From Actinoplanes regularis (GTDB taxonomy: Bacteria > Actinomycetota > Actinomycetes > Mycobacteriales > Micromonosporaceae): DNA of 64,000 nt. The stretch covers positions 169,046-233,045 of the forward strand of contig NZ_FZNR01000015.1 of assembly GCF_900188005.1 (NCBI RefSeq). The letters run 5' to 3'. The notes beneath the pieces were generated by a model, which did no database searches, was not told the origin of the DNA, and worked only from the letters and a program-made list of their open reading frames with translations. The position numbers were made by a program, and so were the translations under genes. Shown here one piece after another: positions 1-7,203 of this stretch. Numbering within the stretch: position 1 is the stretch's first letter; each line of letters starts with the position of its first letter.

Positions 1-127
1 CGGATCAAAGCAGAGCGTCTGTCGTTTCTCGATCCCACCGTAACGCGGCTCACACCGATTCGACCTCTTGTTTTCTCAGCCCCGGCGAACCCTGCCGGGT
101 CGGCCGATCACGCCCGACCCGATCGGC

Positions 128-2059
128 TCACTCGTCGACGATATCCACACAGTCGACCACGTCGCAGCCGTCCACCGACGTGCCCGGCGCCGGCGGCGGT
201 TCCACGGCCGGACTGCTGGTGGAGGTCGACGCCACGGTCGTCGGTGTCGGCGAATCGCCCGGCTTCGGCGGGATGGTGTCGGTCGGCCCACCGGTCGGAT
301 CGTCGCCGCCGTTGATCGGCGCCGACGAGTTGCTCGACCCGGGAGCCGGGGTGGTCGTCGTGGTCGCGGCCGGCGCGCCGCTGGTGGGCGTGATGTGCAC
401 GATGCCGCCCGGGTCGACGGAGATGCCGGGCGTCGGCGTGGACTCCGACGCCGGCGCGCCGAGCCGGACCGTGCCGTCGGAGAGCTGCTCCACCGGCCGG
501 GACGGCTCGCCCGGCTCGCTGGACACGTACGCCTGACAGTTCTTCCCATTCAGCTGGAAGAGCATCGGGGCGGCGTTGCTCTGCGCGAACCGTCCGGTGA
601 TCTGCAGGGTGGTGTTCTTCTGCGGCTCGAGCGGGCCGGCCGACTGGACGGTGACCGCGCGCTGGTCCTGGGTCAGGTCGACCTTGCCCTGGCCGGAGAT
701 CGTCTGGTCGCCCGGCATCAGGAACCAGAGTTTCCAATTGTCGACCGGCTTGTCGTCCCGGTTGGCGAGGGTCACCTGGGCCTTGAACCGGCCGTTGCCC
801 TGCGACCAGACGGCGTAACTGACGATGCAGTTGCCGGCCGCCGGAACCAGGCTGGGGCCGGGCGTGACCGCGTTGGCCCGATCGTCGCCCTCGGTCAGGC
901 CGGCGGCCAGGCTCCAGCCGTACGTCAGCGCGCTGATCAGCGCGACGGTGCCCGCCACCACCAGGGCGCGGCGGGCCTGGAGCTGCTTCCGGCTGCGGGC
1001 CGGGGGGCGATTGTCCGCCGGGGCGGTCGACGGCCCACCGGCTCCGGGACGCAGCTGCGGGCCCCGCGGGCCGATCTCCTGGTAAGCGGGCGGAAGCGCC
1101 GCGGCGGCAGCGGCCGCCGGTCCCAGCCCGGCGTAGGGGTAGCCCGACGGAAGGATCGTGGTGTCCTCGCCGCTGTCCTCCCAGCCACCGTGGAAGCCGC
1201 TGTTGCCCGGCATCGGGGCGCCCGCCGCGACGGCGGCCAGCAGGTGCGCCACCTCGGCGGTCGGCGGGCGGTCCGCCGGGCGCTTCTCCAGGCAACGGCC
1301 GACCAGCGCGTCGACCTCGTGCGGCAGCCCGTCGACCGGCGGCAGCGGATCGGGCTCCACGTACTGGTGGGCGCGGAGCAGGGCCGTGGTGGTGCCCACG
1401 TCCCACGGGAGCTGACCGATCAGCATGCGGTAGATCAGCAGGCCGACCGCGTAGACGTCGGTGGCCGGGCTGACCTGGCCGCCCTCCAGGCGCTCGGGCG
1501 CCAGGTAGGCCGGGGTGCCGAGCAGACTGCCGTCCGGGTCGGTGTCGTTCTCCCCGATCAGGGCGGAGATGCCGAAGTCGACCACCTTCGCCCCGGACTG
1601 GGTGAGCATGACGTTGGCCGGGGTGACGTCGCGGTGCACGATCCCGCGCGCGTGCGCGGCGGCCAGGGCGGCCGCCACGTCGGCGCTGATCCGCACGGCG
1701 CTGTTCCACGGCAGGGTCCGGACCCGGGCCAGCACGGCGGCGAGCGACTCGCCGTCGACGAGCTCCATCACGACGTACGGCACGGGCTCGCCGTCGATCG
1801 TGGTGGCCTCGCCGTAGTCGTAGACGTTGGTGATGTGCGGGTGACTCAGCCGCGCCGCGGCCTGGGCCTCCGCGCGCAGCCGTCGACGGAAGGAGGGATC
1901 GGCGCTGGTGGACGGGGGCAGGACCTTGACGGCGACCTGACGCCCCAGCACTTCGTCGAACCCTCGCCAAACCACTGACATCCCGCCGGCTCCGAGCCGC
2001 TCCACCAGCCGGTATCGGCCGGCGAGCAGACCCGAACCGGGCAGGTCCGTCGTGCTCAT
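128..2059 (-). CDS. Transmembrane Ser/Thr protein kinase with extracellular CBM2-like domain
   Basis: A 643-residue Hanks-type kinase. The N-terminal kinase domain (about residues 10-270) has the glycine loop GAGGMSVVWRG, the VAIK-type lysine in QVAVKVLPP, the catalytic loop HRDVTPANVM and the DFGIS motif. A Pro/Ala-rich linker leads to one membrane segment near residues 370-395 (ALVVAGTVALISALTYGW). The outside part (about 410-520) runs from NCIVSYAVW to FQLNGKNCQ, which is the Cys-to-Cys layout of family 2 cellulose-binding modules. A Ser/Thr/Pro-rich tail follows. Of the three binding-face Trp residues typical of CBM2a, only the first (AVWSQG) seems kept, so the ligand may not be crystalline cellulose. 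The ATG starting MSTTDLPG is chosen because GGGGG precedes it; an in-frame ATG lies 12 bases upstream. The substrate is unknown. Confidence 0.9.
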   Translation of the reverse strand: MSTTDLPGSGLLAGRYRLVERLGAGGMSVVWRGFDEVLGRQVAVKVLPPSTSADPSFRRRLRAEAQAAARLSHPHITNVYDYGEATTIDGEPVPYVVMELVDGESLAAVLARVRTLPWNSAVRISADVAAALAAAHARGIVHRDVTPANVMLTQSGAKVVDFGISALIGENDTDPDGSLLGTPAYLAPERLEGGQVSPATDVYAVGLLIYRMLIGQLPWDVGTTTALLRAHQYVEPDPLPPVDGLPHEVDALVGRCLEKRPADRPPTAEVAHLLAAVAAGAPMPGNSGFHGGWEDSGEDTTILPSGYPYAGLGPAAAAAAALPPAYQEIGPRGPQLRPGAGGPSTAPADNRPPARSRKQLQARRALVVAGTVALISALTYGWSLAAGLTEGDDRANAVTPGPSLVPAAGNCIVSYAVWSQGNGRFKAQVTLANRDDKPVDNWKLWFLMPGDQTISGQGKVDLTQDQRAVTVQSAGPLEPQKNTTLQITGRFAQSNAAPMLFQLNGKNCQAYVSSEPGEPSRPVEQLSDGTVRLGAPASESTPTPGISVDPGGIVHITPTSGAPAATTTTTPAPGSSNSSAPINGGDDPTGGPTDTIPPKPGDSPTPTTVASTSTSSPAVEPPPAPGTSVDGCDVVDCVDIVDE

Positions 2060-2408
2060 GTGCCCCCACATGCGCGCTTCGAGGAAACGCCGGACCGCAC
2101 CGCCATGCTGTCCAACGCCGGGCGAGTCGGGCCCGCCATCGGATCCCGAGCATCTCCCATCGACGGCGAGGATGTTAGTACCTATCGCCCCTCAGTTCGA
2201 CCCATCAGCACGCGATCTACCAGGCAATAATTACGGTCAGTTGGATCAGCCGAGCGGCGCGTGCAGTTACCCGAAAGGGCAGGAAAGCGCTTTCCTACGC
2301 AGGTCCACACAAGATTGCCCGCTTCGTCGGAACTTGCGGTTTCAACTTCCCGGGTCACCCCATCGTGGACATATGCACGATCGGTCAATGTTCAATTACA
2401 CAGAGAGA
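2060..2408. other. Intergenic region upstream of the kinase gene
   Basis: This 349-base stretch is clearly less GC-rich than its surroundings. It lies between the kinase start and the end of cphA, both on the minus strand, so it should hold the kinase promoter. It contains a 16-bp perfect palindrome (2281-2296). The right edge touches a second palindrome that overlaps the cphA stop codon. A 68-codon open frame on the minus strand (2182-2388) has poor third-position GC bias and no recognisable product, so I do not call it a gene. Confidence 0.6.
2281..2296. promoter_or_regulatory. LacI-family-type operator palindrome
   Basis: AGGAAAGCGCTTTCCT is a perfect 16-bp palindrome with a central CG flanked by A/T-rich half-sites, the usual layout of LacI/GalR-family operators. 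It lies about 220 bp upstream of the kinase start, in the only sizeable gap able to hold that gene's promoter. That a carbohydrate-responsive LacI-type regulator binds here is inference; no such regulator is encoded in the window. Confidence 0.5.
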
Positions 2409-2427
2409 TCATGGATGTCCATGATCT
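2406..2427. repeat. 22-bp inverted repeat overlapping the cphA stop codon
   Basis: AGATCATGGA and TCCATGATCT are exact inverted copies separated by TG. The cphA stop codon (2409-2411) lies inside the left arm. With a 2-base centre and no T-run on the minus strand it is a poor intrinsic terminator. It could be a protein-binding site or a 3'-end stem that protects the mRNA. Confidence 0.5.
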
Positions 2428-5159
2428 GTCACACTCCCGGACACCCCCAGGGCGCTCTCCGCGAGGTGCCGGGTGAGTCGCGGGGTCGCCCGGATCGTCG
2501 TCATGGCCGGCAGGACCGGATGCGTATCGGCCGGCGCCGCGCCCAATTCCTCCAGATATTCCCGTATCGGCGCCCATTTTTCATAGATGACCAGCAGGAC
2601 ATCGCCCGGCGCGGCCAGGCCCAGTGCGGTGGTCACCGCCTCCCGCCAGCCGTCCGCGCGGACCGCCCGGATCCGCGGCCGGCGCGCCCGCATCTCCCGC
2701 TCGACCAGCGCGGAGACCTCCCCGGCCGGGCGCCCCCGGCGATCCTGGTCGTCGTAGAGCACGACCCGGGTCAGCCCGTCCGCGAGGACCTGCGCGGACG
2801 CGGCGAGCAGGTCGTCGCGGCGGTCGCCGGGCAGGGTCACCGCGGCCAGGCAGCGGTTCATCCCCCACAGCCGGTGCAGCGTGCGCAGCGTCGCGGCCAG
2901 CGCGGCCGGATTGTGCGCGTAGTCCAGGAAGATCGAGACGTCGCCGAGTCGCAGCAGCGTGCCCCGGCCCGGGTTGTCGACGCTCGGGTCGAACTCGCCG
3001 AGCCGGGTGGCCACGGTCTCCGGCCGGGCGCCGACGGCACGGGCCGCGGCGATCGCGGCGAGAGCGTTGGCGGCGGCGTACGGGGCGGCTCCCCCGTACG
3101 CCCCGGGTACCTCCGTCAGGCGCAGCAGCGGGGTGCGCCGCGCTCCGGTCGCCTGCGTCAGCCAGCCGTCGTGCAGGAGGTACGCCGTACCGCCCCGCGC
3201 CAGGTGCTCGGTCAGCACCGGATTCGCCGGGTCCAGTCCGAACCAGACCAGGCGTTTCCGGTCGGCCCGCACCCGGGGCCGGGTGGCCAGGTCGCGCACC
3301 CACGGGTCGTCCGCGTTCAGGACCAGCGTGCCGCCGTCCCGGACCCGCTCGGCGACGACCGCCTTGACGTGCGCCAGGTCCTCGACCGAGTCGAGCCCGT
3401 CCTGTCCGAGATGGTCGGCGGTGATGTTGGTGATCACCCCGACGTCCGACCAGTCGTAGCCGAGCCCGCGCCGCAACAGCCCGCCGCGCGCCGTCTCCAG
3501 CACCGCCACCTCGATCTGCGGATCGCCGAGCACCTGCTGCGCCGAGCGGGGACCGGTCGCGTCGGCCAGGAACACCGCGCGCCCGTCCACGTAGACCCCG
3601 TCGCTGGTCGCCGCGCCGACCCGCTGGCCACCACCGCTGAGCAGGTGCGCGATCAGCCGGGTCACGGTCGTCTTGCCGTTGGTGCCGGTCACCGCGACCG
3701 TCGGGATCCGGCCGTCGGAGCCGCCCGGGAACATCGCCCGGACGATCGCGTCGCCCACGTCCCGGGCCCGGCCGCGGACCGGCGCCAGGTGCATCCGCAG
3801 CCCGGGAACCGCGTTCACCTCGATCACCCCGGCCACCGGGTCCTCCGGACCGGGCGGCGGCAGCGGCGCGGCGATCTCCGGCAGCCGCAGGTCGATCCCG
3901 GCGACATCCAGCCCGATCAGCGCGACCACCCGCCGGCACAACCGGATCACGTCCTCGTGCACCTGGTCGGTGACGTCCCGGCTGGTCCCCCCGGTGGAGA
4001 GGTTGGCGCCGTCGCGCAGCCAGACGATCGCGCCCTCCGGCGGCACGTCGTCGGCGGCGCGGCCGGCGAGCCGCAGCGCCGCCTCGTCCAGGGTGATCCG
4101 GGTGAGCACCCGTGAGTGCCCGACCCCGCGGCGCGGATCGGCATTGGTCCGCTCGACCAGCTCGGCCAGCGTGGACCGGCCGTCGCCGACAACATGCGCG
4201 GCGACCCGCTCAGCGGCGGCCACCAGCTCGCCGGCCACCATCAGCACCCGGTAGTCCCGGCCGGCGAGCTGCCGCTCGACCACCACGTCGCCGCCCGCCT
4301 CGGCGAAGGCCCGCTCGACCGCCTCCGGCGTGCTCAGCCCGAGCACGACGTGTTCCCCGTGCCGTCCCTGCCGGGGCTTCACCACGACCGGCGCGCCCAG
4401 TTCGTGCAGGAGCCGGACCGCCTCCCGCGCGCTGTCGGCCGCGCCGCCGGCCGCCACCGGGACGCCGGCCTCCCCGAGCAGCCGCCGGGTGATCTCCTTG
4501 TCGCCGGCGATGTCGATGCCCACCCCGCTGGTCCGATCGGTCATCGCGGCCCAGGCCATCCGCCGCCGCACACCCCAGCCGAGCCGGACCAGGCTGAGGT
4601 CGTCGAACCGCTCCACCGGGATACCCCGCCGCCGGGCGGCCGCGATGATCGACCGGGTGCTCGGACCGGTCGCCTCCCGCTCGGCGAAGGCGGCCAGCCC
4701 GGCGAGCCGGTCGTCCGGCGCCACGCCGGCCCGCCCGGCCTGGACGGCCAGCACCAGGTCGACCGCGACGTCGAAGAGCTCGCCCGGCGTTCGTGACTCG
4801 GGCGACTCGTCCAGCGGGCACTCCACGATCACGTCGTAGACACCGGGTTCGCCGGCCGGGACGGTACGCCCGAAATTCACGTCCCGGCCGATCAGCTGGG
4901 ACAGCTCCAGGCAGACGTGCTCGACGACATGACCGAAGTACGTGCCGCCCCGCAGCCGGCTGACGAACCCGCCCGGGGCACCCGCCGCGCAGTGGTGCTC
5001 GGCCAGCCCGGGCAGCGCCCGCAGCAGACGCTCGGTGAAACCGGTGACGTCAGAGGTCTCCCGGTCGGTCAGCTCTTCCAGCCGGAGCCGGGCCACCACC
5101 GCCGGCCGGGACAGGTACACGTTGGGGCCGCGCAGGCGGCGCAGACTCTCGATCCTCAT
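2409..5159 (-). CDS. cphA: Cyanophycin synthetase
   Basis: Predicted to make multi-L-arginyl-poly-L-aspartate (cyanophycin) by alternating ATP-dependent addition of Asp to the backbone and Arg to side chains. At 916 residues it has the normal family length. It starts with the typical RIESLRRLRGPNVYLSRP segment, carries an ATP-grasp domain in the middle (APVVVKPRQGRHGEHV), and a Mur-ligase-like domain with P-loop GTNGKTTVTRLI near residue 490. ATG at 5159 is preferred because GGGGA sits just upstream and it gives the family N-terminus; an upstream in-frame TTG would add five residues. It overlaps the 3' end of the cyanophycinase gene by 110 bases, so the two are almost certainly co-transcribed. 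They form a storage-polymer make/degrade pair. Confidence 0.92.
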   Translation of the reverse strand: MRIESLRRLRGPNVYLSRPAVVARLRLEELTDRETSDVTGFTERLLRALPGLAEHHCAAGAPGGFVSRLRGGTYFGHVVEHVCLELSQLIGRDVNFGRTVPAGEPGVYDVIVECPLDESPESRTPGELFDVAVDLVLAVQAGRAGVAPDDRLAGLAAFAEREATGPSTRSIIAAARRRGIPVERFDDLSLVRLGWGVRRRMAWAAMTDRTSGVGIDIAGDKEITRRLLGEAGVPVAAGGAADSAREAVRLLHELGAPVVVKPRQGRHGEHVVLGLSTPEAVERAFAEAGGDVVVERQLAGRDYRVLMVAGELVAAAERVAAHVVGDGRSTLAELVERTNADPRRGVGHSRVLTRITLDEAALRLAGRAADDVPPEGAIVWLRDGANLSTGGTSRDVTDQVHEDVIRLCRRVVALIGLDVAGIDLRLPEIAAPLPPPGPEDPVAGVIEVNAVPGLRMHLAPVRGRARDVGDAIVRAMFPGGSDGRIPTVAVTGTNGKTTVTRLIAHLLSGGGQRVGAATSDGVYVDGRAVFLADATGPRSAQQVLGDPQIEVAVLETARGGLLRRGLGYDWSDVGVITNITADHLGQDGLDSVEDLAHVKAVVAERVRDGGTLVLNADDPWVRDLATRPRVRADRKRLVWFGLDPANPVLTEHLARGGTAYLLHDGWLTQATGARRTPLLRLTEVPGAYGGAAPYAAANALAAIAAARAVGARPETVATRLGEFDPSVDNPGRGTLLRLGDVSIFLDYAHNPAALAATLRTLHRLWGMNRCLAAVTLPGDRRDDLLAASAQVLADGLTRVVLYDDQDRRGRPAGEVSALVEREMRARRPRIRAVRADGWREAVTTALGLAAPGDVLLVIYEKWAPIREYLEELGAAPADTHPVLPAMTTIRATPRLTRHLAESALGVSGSVTDHGHP

Positions 5160-5937
5160 TCGAGTGGTCCCCAATCCCCGGCCGCCGGCCGGTCAGGTGG
5201 AAGGTGTGCCCCGCCGGCAACACGTGGATGCGTGCCCCGGCCAGCGCGATCGGCCCGCTCGCCGGCACCCGGATGTCCGTGGCGGCGCCCGCGTCGACGA
5301 CCGTGACCGCACCGCTGCCGAGCACCTCGAAACGGTCGCCGTGGGTGAGGATCGCGGTGTCCTCGTCGATGCCCAGCCCGAGCTCGTGCGGGTACAGGGC
5401 GACCGCGCTGAGCAGCCGGTTCAGCCGCCCGCGCTGGGCGAAGTGCTGGTCGATCAGCACGCCCGGAAGGAACTCCAGGCCGGGGCCGGTGCGCACGCTG
5501 GCCGCGGTCACCCCGGGGCCGTCCCCGTCGACGATCATGGTGGCCGACATCATCGCCGCGCCCGCGCTGGTCCCGCCGAGCACCACGGAGCCGTCCGTCA
5601 CCAGCTCCTGCAGCAGCGAGTCGGTGGCCGTACCACCCAGCACCGCGGTGATCCGCTCCTGGTCGCCGCCGGTGAAGAAGACCCCGGTCGCGTCCCTCAG
5701 GACGTCCGCCGCCCCGGGATCGTTCGCCTCGGCCCGGGTGCTCAGGCGTAGCGCGCGGACCGAGCCCGCGCCCAGCGAGGTGAACGTGCGGGCGTAGAAC
5801 GCCTCGGCGGTCTCCGGAGCCTCACTCGCGGTCGCGATCACCACGATCCGGGCCGCCCGGGCCCCGGCCAGCTCCACGAAGCGGACGAGCAGTCCCGGCC
5901 CGGCGGCGCCTCCGATGATCAGTAGTCGGGCCTCCAC
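5050..5937 (-). CDS. cphB: Cyanophycinase (Ser peptidase family S51)
   Basis: A 295-residue exopeptidase of the S51 family, which releases beta-Asp-Arg dipeptides from cyanophycin. The nucleophile motif GGTSAGAAMMS (Ser in the GTSAGA elbow) is intact, and the FFTGGDQERI and GLGIDEDTAI segments are family-typical. The GTG start has GAGGAGG a few bases upstream. The conserved fold ends near residue 257 (HTFHLTGRR). The last ~38 residues are Pro/Gly/Arg-rich and are read through the start of cphA in another frame, an odd 110-base overlap that may be a real extension or a lost stop codon. Confidence 0.9.
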   Translation of the reverse strand: MEARLLIIGGAAGPGLLVRFVELAGARAARIVVIATASEAPETAEAFYARTFTSLGAGSVRALRLSTRAEANDPGAADVLRDATGVFFTGGDQERITAVLGGTATDSLLQELVTDGSVVLGGTSAGAAMMSATMIVDGDGPGVTAASVRTGPGLEFLPGVLIDQHFAQRGRLNRLLSAVALYPHELGLGIDEDTAILTHGDRFEVLGSGAVTVVDAGAATDIRVPASGPIALAGARIHVLPAGHTFHLTGRRPGIGDHSNEDRESAPPARPQRVPVPAGGGGPAPAGRADRPGDL

Positions 5938-6005
5938 CGCGCCTCCTCAGCAGGGCTCAGATCGGCCACTGCTGAGACTAATCAGAACAAAACCGAAACA
6001 ACCCC

Positions 6006-6521
6006 CTAATCGGAATGCTCGGTGGAGGTCGTATCCTCCCGCCTCCGCGCACCGGGCCCCAGCCGCGGCAGGACGTCGCGGTGCTCGGTCACCGGGTGCT
6101 CCTCGGCGCAGTAGATCTCGACGTGCAGCTCGGCGGCGCAGTCCCGGTGCACGAGCTGGATCGGCGGCCCCTCCGGATCGGCCAGGTACCGGTTGCCCCA
6201 GCCGGCCAGCGCGATCAGCACCGGATAGAGGTCGAAGCCCTTCTCGGTCAGCCGGTACTCATGGCGCACCCGGGCACCGGGCTCCTGGTACGGCTCGCGG
6301 CGCAGCACCCCGTGCTCGACCAGCGCGGACAGCCGGTTCGCCAGCACCTGCCGGGGGATCCTGGTCCGCACCCGCATGTCGTCGAAGCGGCGGAGGCCGG
6401 TGAAGACCTCGCGCAGCACCACCATCGTCCACTTCTCGCCGAGAATCTCCATGGCACGCGAGATGGTGCAGTTGTCCACGTCCCAGTCGAGGGCGCTCGG
6501 CTTTGTGACCTTACCGACCAT
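6006..6521 (-). CDS. HxlR-family winged-helix transcriptional regulator
   Basis: A 171-residue regulator. The N-terminal half has the HxlR signature: CTISRAMEILGEKWTMVVLR, then FDDMRVRTRIPRQVLANRL, and the wing LRREPYQEPGARVRHEYRLT. The family commonly senses redox or electrophile stress through an N-terminal Cys; here Cys18 occupies that place. The C-terminal ~60 residues (from about residue 105) form an extension with VHRDCAAELHVEIYCAEEH, seen in many actinobacterial HxlR proteins. It diverges from the thioesterase gene across a 55-base gap holding an inverted repeat, so autoregulation and control of that neighbour are likely. Confidence 0.88.
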   Translation of the reverse strand: MVGKVTKPSALDWDVDNCTISRAMEILGEKWTMVVLREVFTGLRRFDDMRVRTRIPRQVLANRLSALVEHGVLRREPYQEPGARVRHEYRLTEKGFDLYPVLIALAGWGNRYLADPEGPPIQLVHRDCAAELHVEIYCAEEHPVTEHRDVLPRLGPGARRREDTTSTEHSD

Positions 6522-6545
6522 GCCGTCAGGCTAGGTCTCGTTGAC

Positions 6546-6576
6546 AGACGCAGCAAGCCCGTGCCAGCCTGCGTCT
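6546..6576. promoter_or_regulatory. Inverted-repeat operator between HxlR and thioesterase genes
   Basis: AGACGCAG (6546-6553) and CTGCGTCT (6569-6576) are exact inverted copies with a 15-base spacer, ending immediately before the thioesterase ATG. A third related half-site, ACGCAGAC, follows in the coding region. The position between divergent genes suggests the HxlR protein binds here; that is inference. Confidence 0.5.
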
Positions 6577-7098
6577 ATGACGCAGACTCAGGAAGCTTCG
6601 GTCACTTCCCGGACCCGCACCTTCTCCTGGACCGACCCGACCGAGCACGTCAAGCTGTTCGCACACCGCAGCGGCCTGGAGGTGCTGCGGGCGATGGCGG
6701 CCGGCGACGTCCCGCCCCCGCCGGTCTTCCAGCTCATCGGCGGCAACAGCATGGTGGTCGAGCCGGGCAGTGTCGTCATCACCCTGGATCCCCAGGAGTT
6801 CCACTACAACCCGATCGGCACCGTGCACGGCGGGATCATCTCCACCCTGCTGGACACCGCCGCCGCCTGCTCGGTGCAGTCCACCCTGCCCGCCGGCACC
6901 GGCTACACCAGCATGGACCTGAACGTGAAGTTCCTGCGCCCGATCACCGTCGACACCGGCATCGTGACCTGCACCGGCGCCGTCCTGCAGCAGGGCCGCC
7001 GCACCGCACTGGCCGAGGCGCGCCTGACCGACTCGCGCGGCCGCCTGATCGCCCACGCCACGTCGAGCTGCCTGATCTTCGACCTGCCCACCAGCTGA
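6577..7098 (+). CDS. PaaI-family hotdog-fold thioesterase
   Basis: A 173-residue protein with the hotdog thioesterase core. The motif YNPIGTVHGGIISTLLDTA matches the PaaI-type HGG-x-x-x-x-x-D/E active-site helix (HGGIISTLLDTA), and YTSMDLNVKFLRPI and LIAHATSSCLIF complete the fold. It probably hydrolyses acyl- or aryl-acyl-CoA; the substrate cannot be read from sequence. ATG at 6577 gives MTQTQEAS; there is no clear ribosome-binding site and the inverted repeat abuts the start, so the message may be leaderless. A TTG at 6541 is an alternative start. Confidence 0.88.
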   Translation: MTQTQEASVTSRTRTFSWTDPTEHVKLFAHRSGLEVLRAMAAGDVPPPPVFQLIGGNSMVVEPGSVVITLDPQEFHYNPIGTVHGGIISTLLDTAAACSVQSTLPAGTGYTSMDLNVKFLRPITVDTGIVTCTGAVLQQGRRTALAEARLTDSRGRLIAHATSSCLIFDLPTS

Positions 7099-7203
7099 CC
7101 ACCGGACGGGCCCGCTCCCGGAACCCGTCCGAGGTCCGGTCCCCGGCCCGCTCAGGTCCGCCGGCGCCCCGCCGACGAGGGCGGGACGCTCACGGTCGTA
7201 CCG

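Noticed and set aside
96..121. Hairpin CGGGTCGG/CCGACCCG as terminator of the kinase gene
   Set aside because: Only an 8-bp stem with a 10-base loop and no T-run; such stems arise often at this GC content, so I left it out as a feature.
68..1978. Long open frames antisense to the kinase gene
   Set aside because: They are Arg/Gly/Ala-rich with no family features; such shadow frames are expected opposite real genes at about 70% GC. The kinase frame carries all motifs.
2182..2388. 68-codon minus-strand frame upstream of the kinase
   Set aside because: Third-position GC is low compared with all real genes here, no domain is seen, and it overlaps the palindromic operator.
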